NCBI GenBank assembly: GCA_003971905.1
Contig: RSEE01000054.1
Span: 186,001-250,000, forward strand
Reading direction: 5' to 3'
DNA length: 64,000 nt
DNA from: Moniliella sp. 'wahieum'
Lineage: Eukaryota; Basidiomycota; Moniliellomycetes; Moniliellales; Moniliellaceae
The position numbers and the translations under genes were made by a program. Under the pieces are notes generated by a model. The model saw nothing but the letters and a program-made list of their open reading frames with translations, ran no database searches and had not been told where the DNA came from. Positions 1-12,542 of the stretch are shown here, in pieces; within the stretch, counting starts at the first letter, position 1; each line of letters begins with the position of its first letter.

Positions 1-3000
1 AATTCATTCGAAGCAGGAGATGGGAAAAGAGATTTGAACAAAAAGTAAACGCACACCAGTGACAGTGACCTGTGGCCCGTATAGCTAAGAGACTCTCGGC
101 CCAGGTCCACAGGTCCAAGCGTACATGTTCAGTGGATTTAGACGCGAAAAGGAGGAATACAGCCATGGATGTTCACAGTGTTTATATGAGGGCAACAGCC
201 ATTGACGTAGTCATAGCCCGTACAGCATTCTTGATGTGTACATGTTATAGGAACGGGCGCGGTGCGCACAACGAGTGATGCAACGCAAATACGCCAGCCA
301 ATCATGTGGTGCACATTCGCTGTTGCACACTAAGGGTTGTATTGGGTTCTTCTTATAAGTATACCTGAGAGCCTGTGTCTCTCCCCTGGTGCCTTTCGTC
401 CTTGGTCCTCACTTCTTCCCCTTGACTCATTTCCACTTTACACTGTAGACCTGTTGGTCTTTCACCTTCTCTTCTCATGAATAAAACCTGCCAGTTGTTC
501 TTATACATCCCAAATGGTGATGGCCAACAACAAGCCGACTAGCACTTCTTTCCCCTCTTTCCCCTTCTTTGAGGCACTCCACTCTAGAAGAAGAGCCCTT
601 TCAATTAACAGTTACCCCGCTTTCACCTCGGCGCCTGAGCCTATACGAATAACAGTGTGTACACAAAACCTCTTCCTTCTCGGACGCTGCCTCTTGCCCG
701 ACGATACAGCAAAGCACTACTTGCGCATGCCCCCCCCCTAAGCGTCCATTGCAGAGGTCATCTCATGGAGACACTCCGCCCCGGAACTCATGGCCAGACG
801 CAACGTTCGAGAGACCGTGGAAAAGTCCGATTGTGCTGACCGGCGTCATCGCGTTTTCTCTATATCTTCAAACTTCAAGCTTCATTCTTCATGGACGCGA
901 ACTTTAGTTAGAGAACTGAAAGCTGGCTCTGTAATGTATCGTGCATGCAATCCTTCCCAACAGTTCAATCACCTCACACATGCCTCTTCCGTTGTCTCGA
1001 ACGCTCCGATTGAAGAGTCCATCTGAGATCTCACGGCCATCTGTTTGTCTGCCGGTAAGACTGGCTTGCCCCGGGCAACACATGATGCAATGCATGGCAA
1101 GCCCTCAGGCCCCTCACCTCAGGCCTGAGCCTCAGGTTTCAGGCAGCTACCTCACCTTGCCAAACGCCGATCCGGCCAAGGCCAGGGGAAAGGGTATTTC
1201 GGCCATAGACGAGATCTCGAATCAAAAAGGCACAGCTGCGCTCTTCTCAGCGAGCACGTGGTCCACTGTGATGCTCTCATTAGGGGGAGTAAATAAAAAA
1301 GCCGTGGGCCATGTCTCTTCCTTTTACGTGAACTTTTCTGATCGGACCAAATACGAAGGCTACCGTCTGTACGGCGACGATATCGAGATTCAGGATAGGG
1401 GGGTCGCGCCGCGCAACGAGAGTAGGATGCAATTGATGGCGGCCGCGACCGCAGCCCCGACGGTGGTGGTAATTTAGTACAGTACGCACATAGGGGCAAA
1501 GCTGGCATAGCATGATCTCATGATCTCGGCATGGATTCGGTACGCGACGTGTGTATACGTACCCTGAAAAAATAGGAGACACGCCACGCACAGTCGCGGG
1601 TGTACCTAGTAAAAGCAAACAATCCGTCCTGCCGTGCGCGATCGCAGGGCAGGGACTACATAGAGTGCATCCGCCAATGCACCCGTGTCTTGCCCGCGCG
1701 GGCTCTTGTCTCTCGCTCTGCAAAGAGAGATGCCATAGTGAAACAATTTGTTTTCTTCAAGCTTCAAGCTTCATATATCCTATAGCTTCCTATACCCCAC
1801 ACGCCGTGAATCTTATTATCGTGGGTAGCTTATTATCCGACGGGTATATTATCGGATCTGAGGATCCCCGCCGGCGAGATGGCATACGCCATCCCGCCTA
1901 ATGTCCCCACTCTTCGGCGTCTCTGAGCACGAATGAGTTCTGAAATACGAGAAAGCCCCGTTGGCGGCGGGGGTTCTAGATCCTGAACTCTCCTCTCGAT
2001 CGCTACCGTCTCCATTTTACGATCGCGGGCGCGGCCGGATGTTTCGTATGTCGGTCGTCAGTCGGCTATGCACATTCTATGAACAGTTACGCATTACGCT
2101 CCTTTCTCGGATGGGCAGCATGCAGAACCTCCTGGAGGCGATCTGGATGGGTTGTTGTATGTAACCGTTTTTTGTATTACATTTTGCCCCACAACACCAT
2201 CTCGACTTGGCACACGGCCTAATACCTCTTTACCATCTCACAAGAAACATGGAACAGGGGCAGATTGCATACCCGGCAATGTGTCAGTGTGTATATAACT
2301 TCTGTGCAGTTCGGCATGCCTTTCTCTCCTTTCTCCCTTTCTCTCTTGAGACCCGCTGCCCCTGTCTCCTCATCAAGCTGTTCGAATACCCTGTCCCGTA
2401 GTTCCCAGGGTTTATTGTGGCTCTCCATGGTCACATAGGAGGCCATGTGCTATACGCCCCCTCTTGCTGCGCCTCGCTCACAGAGAGCTTTATTGTATGG
2501 AGAAGTGTGGAGGGAAGTCGTAGGGACGAGCTGATTCAAAGATTGTACCTTTCTGCCCTACTCACCCTCTCTGGCCTTATGTGCACCCTCCGGTTCCTCG
2601 CCTCTCTAAGCATTACTTACAGAGGACGCATTTCGTGAATCGTTTTACTAGGCAGCAAAAACAGCGTTTGGTTATATCCTTCTCGCATCGCCCTCCCCCA
2701 AAATCATCTAATAGCATGTCACCGTGTCTTCACTATAAGTGAAAAATACTACCCTCCGGACCGCGCCGCAACATGATGCATGACCTGTGAAAGAAAAAAG
2801 GGCACTGGGAGGACGGACAACGCGCGCGTGGGGGAGGTAGAACACCCACCTCATATTGGACGTCCATTGAGGAAGAGAAAACGAGTGTTGAGCCAGCGCT
2901 CACAATATAGGAGCTGAGACGCGATCCCTGTGACCCGTTTCCGGCTCAAGTGAAAAAAAAAACGCGAGGCAGGTGAACGTCGTTGTGCTGATGCACGACA

Positions 3001-5571
3001 GAAGTTGTAATCTGGGGAAGGACGGTTCAACTTCAATCGATATGAGCATAGGTGTATATAATTTCTTCTGAAGTTCTGTCCCAGCAAAGGCATCAGAAAT
3101 ACCTCACGCATGTCACAAAGGGAGGGCGGACTGGTCTAATGGGAAAGAAAGCAGGACGCCTTCCCGAGGCCGGAGAATGAATGGAACTCTTTTGATGAGA
3201 AAGGGGCTAGGCTACAGGGGTATGGGGATGTGCAGATGCAACGCATGCATCATGGACGTGGAACCTCATCATCCGGAGCGAAGAAATTCACAGCCGGCGG
3301 ATCCTTCCCGAGGCAGTGTGCGGTCGCGCTCGCTATTTACCCAGAGACGGCAAAAGACCATATGGGTTGGGAAAATGAGACCGAAGACCTAAGCCTGATG
3401 AGGTTTGAGATCTGTGGTCTGAGGTCTGAGTCTGATGCCGGCCTAGGATCTTGAATGATTAATGAGGGAAGAGCGCTCAAGAGCACGTTAAACACGCAGT
3501 AATTTTTTTCTAGTCGACAAGACAGAGTGTGGATCCTGCGAGCTCCTGGTCGTTGGAGCGTGTACGGGGCAGTAGGAGAACGACGCTGCTGGCGAGAGAG
3601 CACAGCTTGACGGCCCCGCTCCGCGGCGGCACCGCTTTCCTGCTTCGGCGCCGCAGTTCCTCTATATAGTCACTATTTAGTCAACACCATAGTCACTGTA
3701 ATCGCTCTCTTCAGTCCTACTAGCACATAAACACAACAGAAGAGTATACCGAAACAACGGGGTTCCACTTGGTCCCACGTGGGGTGTCCCCACACTGCGT
3801 TAACTTAACGTTTAGCATTGAACACGTAACATGTCGCGGGTTCCACAACGCGGGCATGTGCCTTCCAGCACAGATGCCCGAGCTGGTGTTGAGATCCGGT
3901 GGACCTTTGCTCTGCCGTGATGGAAGTACTCTACGGCGCTACGTCCCACAAGAAGATATGTCTGTGGAAGAATGGCAGTGTTTGGAGGAATAGCACACTA
4001 TACGAGAGCCTTCTATTAATGACCAGCTTTCTTGAAAAGCTCTCAGATCTCATACGCTCTCAGATCTCACGCATCTCACGGCCCGTTTTGTCAACATGAA
4101 TAGATGACTTGTTCTCGGGACAGTCTATAAGCCGGTTGTGGGGCGCGTGTGCCCACCACCAGAGAGTAGACTGACTATATTTGCTGCCTGTTACTCGTAC
4201 AGGGAGCAACAGGCTCCAGGCCTTAGGCCCCAGGGAAGACCATACACGCCCAAACGCACACAAAAAGACGAACCAATGACTCATTACACACATGGAACGA
4301 GAGAGAGAGACTGGGAGGCTCCGATCCTCACGCGGAAGACGTCGGCGGAGCGGGGGGAAAGGTGGCCATTCGGAGCCTTTCGGCCGGCGCCGGTACGACT
4401 CAGAATTAACGCGACGCGTACGAAGCTTATTAATGGTGGACCCGGGTCGCCTCTCCTCCGTTGGCAGTCTCACAGCGAAGTCAATACAAAGCCCAAACTA
4501 CATTAATGACTAGGTGGGGCAAAGGCTGCTGGCTCAACGCCTCAACGTTGTTCAACGCTTCTCCTGAGAGACTGAGGCGCACGCACCGAAGTCATCGATC
4601 CCAAAAGTGCTACGGCGCGCACATTTGAGGCGTTGAGATCTGAAGCGAGGCAGCACGGAGAGGGGAGACGTTTCTCTCTGTTTCCTCCCCCCCCCTCCCA
4701 CACCCCCAGCATATGTGCGTCCATGCGCATGTGTGCTTCCTCAGAATTTAGAATAGATCTCATTCTCACACCAAAAGAGCACTCCACCTCACTAACAGCT
4801 TCACTCCGCGGCGTAGTGGATTGAATATTGATGGCCTGGATTCTGCGATGGCGAGACGACGTCGTTTTGCATTCTTCCTTACAATCCCTGGAAGAGTTTT
4901 GCCGGCTTCGCCGCTCCGACCTCAGTGTCTGGGTGGGCTCCACACTTGAGCCAACCTGGGAGTGTGGATCGGGGCATGGCCATCTGGCCGCGGGGTACCG
5001 CATTAGAATATAGGTCCTCTCTTCGTGCAGGCGCATACATAGAATACGACAGACATGTGACGACCGGTGGAGCATTGCAGCGGCCGGGGTACATATTTGT
5101 GCTAGTATATACACCCTGCCCACCCCATGGAGAGCGCCATCACTAGCACGATGGTATAGCCGTGACGCCGGTGACGCGATGTGGGTGTGGATGCGCGGAG
5201 CCTCGACAGAGAGGATGGGCTCAGGGTTGGAGAGCACGCAGTACTCACTGAGTACTGAGCTGGGGAAACGAGCAGGACCACATCCCCGCCATGTGTCCAA
5301 TCCTTACTCCACTTTCATCATAGTGGTTAGTACCACTTCGAAGCATACGACTTGGGCAGGAGCCCCTGATTCTCGCTCTGGTTCTTCATTGCGTGTACCG
5401 TCGCGGTGGGGGGGGGTCCCCCTCGCAGGTCGACTGCTCTCGTCTCTGCCCTTCGGCGTCCCCCACTTTTCGACATGAAGTGTGGTTCTCGTTGCGGCGC
5501 CAAGCTGGGGCGCAATGCTGTGGCAAACGAGAGTGCATCCGCACAGGGGGCAGGCAGGAGGTGGAGTAGGT

Positions 5572-5650
5572 AGTAGTCACTAGTCTAGCTAGTCACTCTA
5601 GTCACTAGTCACTGTCGTCACTCGAGAGGAGTCACTCGAAGCTTGAAGCT
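5572..5650. repeat. AGTCACT/TCACTAG repeat cluster
   Basis: AGTCACT words alternate with the CTAG core so that short palindromes such as GACTAGTCAC-like arms recur, ending in an adjoining GAAGCTTGAAGC word. A second cluster of the same words lies at 8199-8250, and single copies occur near 33680 and 49420. It is non-coding sequence of unknown role. Confidence 0.7.
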
Positions 5651-6036
5651 GCGGCGCAGCGCTGCGTGCTGAGGCTCCGCCCCGCCGCCACGCGCCGAGC
5701 GAATGGCCGTTGAACGTTGACTGGCGCTGTGCCAGCGGCCCTAACCCTGCGCACACCCAAGCGGCTTGCCTTGGCATTCCGGCATAGGCTGTGTTGTTAG
5801 TGCAATGTGCAATGTTCACTCCGCCGTGCTCACAGCGATCGGAGGAATGGATCGAGATGCATCCGATCCGGAGTAGGTAAGCGCACTGATGCATTCACGC
5901 CTTCCTTAGCCCCTGCTTGCCTGCTTGGCCCAGTGGCGACGAGCTGGTACATGGCACGGGCGATGGATGCCGTGCGTTCACCGATGGCTGGGATGGTCGA
6001 TGGCTACGATTCGATGGGTGGATGACTCGGATGACG

Positions 6037-6205
6037 CGATGATCGATGACGCAGGCCCAGCCCAGGGCGTTGGCCTGGGGTGGCCCGTGGACGGCCGAGC
6101 TGCTCGATGGCGCGAGAGCGGCTGTGAAGCTCAGCAGACTGAGTACTGACGACTGCGATGCACGCAGCCCCAGAGTCGATGCATGATCGATGACGCTGGC
6201 CCAGC
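6037..6205 (+). repeat. Direct repeat pair, about 24 bp
   Basis: The word ATGATCGATGACGC followed by (A/T)GGCCCAGC occurs at 6037-6060 and again at 6182-6205. Both copies are followed by similar GGGCG-TTGGC-like sequence, so the duplicated block may be about 35 bp with divergence. Confidence 0.6.
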
Positions 6206-6786
6206 ACGGGCGCTTGGCATGGGATCCTGCCGGGCGGCGCCCTATGGCCCCATGCGACGAGGGGCATCGCGATGGCCCAGCCACAGGCAGTGCGTGCTGG
6301 TGCCTGCGCCGGTGCGCCCCACCGCTGCACCACGCCGCACCACCGCACCACGACCACGCCCCCCAGCATGCCCTGCCATGTCAGACGGGTGGCCTCCCGG
6401 GCAGTGCGCATGATGCATGATGCATGACGTGTGAGCTGGGGCACTATTCCGCTGCGCACTGGGCACTGCCAATGCGCACCCGCGGCATGCTAAGATCACC
6501 GGTCACCCATCCGCACATGCGCCTGCGCAGGCGCTGCCCCAGCGAGCGCGCCTGTGCTGCGGTGCCCGGGGCCCCCCGCTGGCGGCGCCTCGCTCTAATG
6601 CATAATGGGGGGGCCGGCATGCGCGGCGCCCGGGCAGTGTCCGCGCCGGCAACGTGGCCGGCGGTGGGCACTGGCGTGCTGCCTGCGTGCCTGGGCCGGC
6701 CGTCTTGGCTGCCAGCATTGCCCCAATCGCCGCCACCGTGCCGAATCGGGGCCCTGCGCCTGCCCCGGTCAACGCCCGCCCGGGGA

Positions 6787-6793
6787 TATAATA
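6787..6793 (+). promoter_or_regulatory. TATA box of the zinc-ribbon gene
   Basis: TATAATA sits in a GC-rich context about 190 bp upstream of a spliced 5'UTR. It is followed by a long C/T-rich tract (6800-7080), as is common downstream of fungal core promoters. The transcription start is probably within about 30-100 bp. Confidence 0.5.
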
Positions 6794-7087
6794 GCCACCC
6801 CCACCCCGCTCCCCCGCCGGTGCTACCCCCCCCACCACCCACCGCTTCTGCGCCTGCTCGCTCCTACGACGCCGACGCCCCCGCTTGCTCCCTGACGCTG
6901 CTGCTTCCTCTACACGTCTTGCTCTTGCCCACCCGCTCTTCTCCCGCCCACCTCGTTCCACTTTCCGCCGCCTCCTCGCCGTAAGTTGGTGTTTCCCGCA
7001 CGCGCCTGCCCCCCTTTTTCCCGCGTCTGCCTCCTCCCCGCCACGCTCGGCTAACCTTCCTCTGCCCTTGCTTCGCCACAGACAACC

Positions 7088-7315
7088 ATGACGACGTACG
7101 CTGTCTGCGCCGAGTGCGGACATGTGACGCGCACCGGGACAGGAATCTGTGTCTTCTGCGACGCGGACCTGGTCAATGCGCGTCCGGTCAGCCGCGCGCC
7201 TGCGTTGCCGAAACAAACCATGCACGACCTGCACCAGCGCCCAAGCGCAACGTCAAGGCACACGGGGCCCGTTTGCGATCCTGCCGATGCACGGTGCAGG
7301 ACGACGCGGAGCTAG
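7088..7315 (+). CDS. Small zinc-ribbon protein
   Basis: The start ATG at 7088 lies seven bases after an apparent 5'UTR intron (6981-7081, GTAAGT donor, CCACAG acceptor), which supports it as a true start. The N terminus has two CxxC knuckles, CAEC (about residues 7-10) and CVFC (about 22-25), separated by a short Gly/Thr-rich turn; that is the layout of a zinc ribbon. The 68-75 residue frame loses domain character after the second knuckle, and a frame change near 7230 could give another C terminus. The knuckle spacing loosely recalls the C2HC5 finger of TRIP4/ASC-1, but that is not enough to name it. Confidence 0.45.
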   Translation: MTTYAVCAECGHVTRTGTGICVFCDADLVNARPVSRAPALPKQTMHDLHQRPSATSRHTGPVCDPADARCRTTRS

Positions 7316-8360
7316 CGCCTCGTCGCTTGTTGCGCTCTGTCCGTGAGCCTCGTTTCCTCGCTCCCCCACTGTTTTATCCATGACCGCATGGGTCTCTGCG
7401 TGCCTCGCGCGCACGCACGCCCTTCACCCGTCCCCCCCGGTCTGCATTTTTTCTCGCCGCATCCCCATGTCTCTGCTTCATACGTCTCGCATCGCCCCCC
7501 CTCCCCACCCATCGTTTCCCGCACTCCTCGCTTTGTCTTCCCCCGCTGGATTGGATCGCTCTGTCTCGGGCGCTGTGCCTCGGCTCCCAGATCTCAAGCA
7601 TGAGCCCATGACCTGAGCTGGCCCCCTCGCACCTCGGCCTTGGATCTGTCACGTTTCTCGGTGCGGTTCACCGGGCGGGCTTTGGACCGCTCGCTTGGTC
7701 CCGTCTGCGCACGAGCCACGGCTTGTGGGTGCCTGGCTCGTCGCACCTCTCTCTCCGCTCGTCTCCCCGTATTTTCTCAGCATAACCTCTCGTTACTGGT
7801 CTGGAGCGCTGGCGCTCAGACGGTTCTTATTTGTTTGTTTGAATGTACCGTACCATCTTTTCTCTGGAACTTGGCTGGGGGGTTGGTCTGTGTGCATGGT
7901 ATATGGTTGGTTCCCAGCGCTGCAAGGTGGTCGAATCGCGTGAAGTTGACAGGTCTCCCAGCGCTCCGGGAACTGGTCAGCGCCCAGACGCTGCTGCCCA
8001 GCCACGCCTCAAGGAGCATATGGGGCACGCTGTGACGTACTGATGGGCAACGTTCCCATTGACAGCGCTGGGCGCTCGGGGAACTTTGGCTGCGGACGAT
8101 AAGAGGGCGGGACTACCAGTTATGAAAAACTAGTTGCTACTGGCTGGAGGCGGATGCGAACCGCGCAGCGTCGAACGGGATGGTGTCCTGCATGGCAATG
8201 TCACTCACGAGTCAGGCACTAGTCACTGGTCACTGGTCACTAGCTCACTCTCCATTGTCTCGCGCATCCGGCCCCAGGCCCCAGGGCCCCAGCTCAGCAC
8301 AGTGCTGAAGCTGAACTCAGCATGCTTAACGTTTAACTTGGTTGCCGAGAGTGGCGCTCA

Positions 8361-8376
8361 GCTTAGCGCGCTAAGC
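8361..8376. repeat. Perfect 16-bp palindrome
   Basis: GCTTAGCGCGCTAAGC is its own reverse complement and is followed at once by a second palindrome, CTAAGCTTAG. Related AGCGCTTAG words recur in the minisatellite at 47.7 kb. Confidence 0.75.
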
Positions 8377-8818
8377 TTAGCTTTAGCCTAAAAAGCCAGC
8401 GCCTCAGCCCATATTCCATCGCCCAGCCGCACCACAGGCCAGGCACAGGGCTGGCGCGCTGGGGGGCTATAGGGGGCTAGGCCGTTCGGCCTTCGGAGAG
8501 TGCTGGTGATCTAGTGATTGGCAAGGTCGAACTTGATGGAGCGGTGCACAAAGCAGGCTCACACGTTCAACAGGCCCACAGCCCCCCCCTGAGAACAGTG
8601 GAGAGAGTGGCTGCGATCGTTGCTTGGCATCGGGGGAGCGGGAGAAGGAGGCCAAGGCGAGGGTGGCTGCAATGGCTGATGGGATGGGAGGTCGATGACC
8701 TCATCAGCTCCTCGAAAGCGCCTCAATCAATATCTTCACTGGTCACCGGTCGCTCTGCTGCAGCTCACGTGTCACACACCCAAACTGCCCTGGCCTGAAT
8801 TTCCGATTCGTGAGCTGG

Positions 8819-8853
8819 AAGCGTGAAGCGTGAAGCATGAAGCGTGAAGCGTG
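8819..8853 (+). repeat. Five tandem copies of a 7-bp unit
   Basis: The unit AAGCGTG is repeated five times; the third copy reads AAGCATG. The GAAGC core is shared with the arrays at 9196-9227, near 47318, and near 57950. Confidence 0.85.
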
Positions 8854-9612
8854 ATCTCGATTACCTTTACCCAAACTACGTTTGAATGTGACCTTGGCAT
8901 CCCCAGCCCCCCCCCCTTTTCTGGCACAAACTTTTCTGGTGCGCGAGCGAGCGAGCAACCAACCCAGGCAGCCCCGGAACCCCCAATCGACAATCGTTTT
9001 TCAGAGGGGTGGCCATGATGCATGATACACGATGCATGACTGCTGAGTCTCAGCTACTAGTCGGGGTGCCTTTGCTTCGAGAACCCCCTCCCCCCGCTGG
9101 TTGGATTTAGTGTTTACGTTCCAAGCTGCAACACTGTTATAGCATGCACTACCAGGTGGCGGAATCCTGCACCCTCACGTCACGTGCTATATGCATGAAG
9201 CTTGAAGCTCTTGAAGCTTGAAGCATGCCGCGTGACGCGTGGCGCGTCGTAACGAAAAGCCCGTGGTTCTCGGTTGGTAAAAAGTGTGTTTGTACTGGCT
9301 GCCTACTCGTGCAATCCACACTTGGTTCCTTTTTGCCATCGATGGCTGCGGTCCTGGACGTGGGCTATAGTCCGATCAGCGCTGAGCTCGAACTGGCATT
9401 GTTCAGCGACGGGATTGGATGAGGGGTTACTATAAGCTTGCAATGAGAATGTTCAAATGAACAATGAACGCTTTACTTTGATCCTGGCCTGCTGTTTACG
9501 CGCCCCCTGGCAATAGGGTTGCGGGGTACAGTACCCCCGCTAGTTCTGGCTGGCCCCAGTCTGACGATCTCAGATCTCACCACCGCCGCTTTTCCCTCTG
9601 GCCCAGGCCGTC

Positions 9613-11616
9613 ATGGCCAGTCTGCCGTACGAGGTGTGCCTGCAGATTGGCGCGACAGGCGTTCTCAGTGCCAGCGACCTGGCCCGTGTGGCAGCGGTGT
9701 GCCAAGGTGCGTGTGTGCTTGGGTTGGGTTAGGAATCGGGTGCGCCACCCCGCTGGGAGCGCTGAGCCTGAGGCCTCAACTCAGGGGTCAGGCTGACGTG
9801 CGTGTTCTGTGCTGGCCAGGCTGGCATGCCGTGATCCTCGACGACACGTTGTGGCACACGCTCGCGCTCCGCTGGCAGCTTGCCGCTCCGACCCAGACGT
9901 TGGCCGATGCGCAGCAGCTGACCCGCTTCCGGACATGGCGCCATTTGGTCCTGTACCACGACCTGGTCGAGCAGCAGCTGGGCTTTGATCTGACCAACAC
10001 CCCTGTTGCCCGCGCTCGCCTCGTCGCACCCCAGACCCACCTGTGGCCCAGCTTTTACCCCGCCAGTCTTCCTTCGCCCGGCGAGTTTGATGATGGCTCG
10101 TGGATCCGCACCTCGGTTCCCGCCGCGTACGAGGACACGGTTTGGTCGGACCACGATCCTGTTCCGCTCGCGCTGTCAGTCGTAGGGCCCCGTGCACACG
10201 TCCTCTCCCATCTCCCCAACAGGCGGGACACGATCGTGCTCTCCCACCCGAAAGGGTACATTGCGCTCGCGCCTCGCAGCCGCGCGCGCGCCCCAGCACC
10301 ACCTTCTACCGCTTGGAAACGTACCTGTCCCAGGACCGGCTCGGCCGCTCGCCCCGCCCCGGCCAGTTTGCCAAACTCGCCACGTTCCAATTTGCTGTGG
10401 GGAGGCATACGTTTGCCCCGCCCCTCTTGGCAAGGTGCGTTGCCAACCCCTCCCCCCTATGTCTGCTGGGTTGCAGCCACTGAACCGTTGGACTAGATGG
10501 ACCGGGAAAGAAGTCCGCATCTATAATGTCGAAACTGGCGAGCAGGTCCAGACGACCGAGGTGGCCTCCGCCTCGGATTTGCGCAGGTTATCGTACGTTC
10601 TCTTCTTGCGTTCTCGACTGTGGGAAGGAGAAGCTAACGAAGATTCAGCTATCGCGGCGTGCGTAACGTGCGCAACCCATGCTTTGATGGTACCTATTTC
10701 TTTTTTTCCGCGTTGGGGGAGGATGAGAGGTACGATACGTTTGCCGTCAACGCGTTCACAGGTGCGCCCATCTGGAGCTTAGGGCAAGGCATGGTGCACC
10801 CTGACGGCCGTCCTCGGGGGCAAATGCCATTGACGCAACAGATTGAATTTACTTTCCAAGCGAAGGATCCTGTCGCTTTGGTTAAACGAGTGCCCACGTT
10901 GGACAAAGTACGTCTTATCCTCTTGTTGCTTCCAGGATGGGGGTTAACATTGTGGTTTCCCCAGAGTCCTCGTACACTATGTGACTTTGTCTCGCTCGAC
11001 CCGCCAAGCCAGACGCTGGTAATCAGCTTTGGTAAGGGCAACACCACCGTGTTGTTCAAAAACTACCCTTCCTTCTTTCGCACTGGCCAAGGTGGCTTTG
11101 TGGCGTACGTTTCCGGCCTGACGCTGGGTGTATGGAAGCCAAGGAAAACGATTGGGGAATGGTCGTCTGTTAGTTCGCAACTGTCTTTTCTCCTGGCAGC
11201 ATGCGCGTTGTCCTCTGCAAATTCGCCTTGTCCACCTCTGCCCGCCCGAGGGGGTGCAGGTGGACGATGCACCGCGAAACCTGTTTCTTACACCGCACCA
11301 GGCCGTCGCGCAGCTGTACTCGTACCCGACCTGGTCAGGGCGCGTGCCAGCCGGGTGGGTTTCCTGGTCCTGGTCCGATCGCGCGTTGCAGCAATTGGGC
11401 CTGCCTCCCATCACACACATCGGGCGGACATCAACCCGAGCCCGCGAGACCCAGGCCAGCTCGACCGCCTGCACGGACCGGCTCCCGTTGTCGCCACCTC
11501 CAACGCCGGTCCCTGCGCCCTGCCTTGGACCCACCTCTCCGCCCATCTCCTCTGACGATCTGGACGACCTGTTGTCTCTGCTGACGTTCGTTGTTGCCCC
11601 GCTGCTGGCGTGGTAA
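9613..11616 (+). CDS. F-box protein with a large C-terminal region
   Basis: Probable substrate-recognition subunit of an SCF ubiquitin ligase. The start ATG at 9613 opens an F-box: LPYEVCLQI, then LSASDLARVAAVC. An intron (GTGCGT donor about 9708, CCAG acceptor about 9820) follows, and the box ends in WHAVILDDTLW. The rest (about 500 residues) has beta-strand-rich, WD/quinoprotein-like patches, for example VRIYNVETGEQVQTTE and TLVISFGKGNTTVLF, and an acidic C-terminal stretch. Short introns with GTGCGT, GTACGT or GTACGT-like donors seem to lie near 10435, 10590, 10908 and 11170; at least one frame break is likely. The exact substrate and orthologue are not clear. Confidence 0.75.
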
Positions 11617-11735
11617 ACCGTACCCCACGTCCTGCCCTCTCTTCCCCACGTGCACCCATTTGTCTCCATCAACCACTGCCATGCCATGCCATACCATACC
11701 ATGCCCTTCCAACCGAAGCTGTCATATCTTACCGT

Positions 11736-12115
11736 TCATTCCCCACGTCCCGCCTGGTTGCGTGCTAGCCTAGTTTCTTTCCGGTTCTTCTTGGCATTCA
11801 GCCGATCTTGGCGTTCGAGAGCCTTTTCGCGCTTGGCGCGCGCCGCGACCGAGGACAGCGAGCCGCGTTTCCGATTGGCACCTTTCTTCTTGGCTTGTTG
11901 CACACTGCTCGTCCACGCTTCGGACGTGGACGTGGGATTGGGCTTGGGCTGGGCCTCGGCCTGGGCAGCGTCGGCCTCGATGATCGGGTGGGGCGCAGGT
12001 TGCTTGCGCTCCGCGCCTGAGAGAGAGCAAGAGGAAGAAAGGCAACAGACGGTCAGACGGGGAGGAGGCGGGCGGTAGGAAGGAACATACGGGTGAGCTT
12101 GCCAGCTTTGGGCAT
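11736..12115 (-). CDS. Small basic protein, possibly nucleolar
   Basis: Two exons give about 100 residues. The short first exon (12091-12115) encodes MPKAGKLT, the intron is 12017-12090 (GTATGT donor, CTCAG acceptor), and the phases join to give KLTRAERKQP. The middle is Ala/Pro-rich, and the C-terminal half is strongly basic and helical (AKKKGANRKRG, then ARAKREKALERQDRL). This resembles small ribosome-biogenesis or nucleolar proteins such as Alb1 in composition only. The clean splice, intact frame and convergent position against the F-box gene support a real gene; the function is unknown. Confidence 0.6.
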
Positions 12116-12542
12116 GACGGGGTGTGGAGCAACCAGGCGAGGGTGAGGACGACGGCACGGGAGCCAATCGGTGTGCTGCCTAGCTATCGACTCTCAGGCT
12201 AGCCACTGCCGGAGAGTGGCATGGCTCGAAAAAAAATATAGCTGACACTGCTGACCCAGCCAGGGCACGTGACCCCTCTCTGGCTCGGGGCTCGGGGCGG
12301 AGCAAGCGGAATTAGTAATGCGCAGGCGGGCGGGACTAGGCAGTGACTTGTGACATGTGACTGGTGGACGTCGGCGAGAGCGGCAGCGGTTAATGAGGCA
12401 GGCGAAGCGCCCGAAGGCACTGGAAGAAGCCCGGCGTGGGAAGAGACCAGAAGGGTACGTGGCCCGCCTGCGTATAAAACCCCCACCACCCCGCCCCGCC
12501 ACCGCCTCACTCCGCACCCCTCCACCCTCCAACTTGCTCACC

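Larger units (their letters stand above)
1..6780. other. Gene-poor segment without a convincing gene
   Basis: I find no open frame here with recognisable domains, splice structure or sensible composition on either strand. The longer frames (for example 941-1477 on plus and 4542-5300 on minus) look like chance openings. The stretch holds scattered short repeats: AAGCTTCAAGCTTC-type words near 876 and 1757, AGATCTCA words near 4048, a TCACTAG cluster at 5572-5650, GATCGATGACGC direct repeats near 6037 and 6182, and GATGCAT words near 1079, 2773 and 6410. It may be a transposon-free intergenic or subtelomeric-like region; I see no telomere repeat. Confidence 0.6.
7316..9612. other. Intergenic region with short repeats
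   Basis: About 2.3 kb with no supported gene. It contains a TCACTAG cluster (8199-8250), a perfect 16-bp palindrome (8361-8376), a 7-bp tandem array (8819-8853), GATGCAT words (9013-9040) and a GAAGCTT array (9196-9227) that runs into an ACGCGT box. The 3' part must hold the promoter of the F-box gene. Confidence 0.6.

Noticed and set aside
941-1477. 178-codon plus-strand frame
   Set aside because: The C-terminal part looks mildly protein-like, but there is no domain, splice site or promoter to support it.
4542-5300. 252-codon minus-strand open frame
   Set aside because: Composition is like random translation (many Arg, Ser, His, Cys), with no splice or promoter support.
7088-7315. TRIP4/ASC-1 zinc finger
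   Set aside because: Only the knuckle spacing is similar; the expected sequence after the finger is missing.
8130-8220. tRNA on the minus strand (B-box-like GGTTCGCATCC)
   Set aside because: No A box and no acceptor stem pairing can be made.
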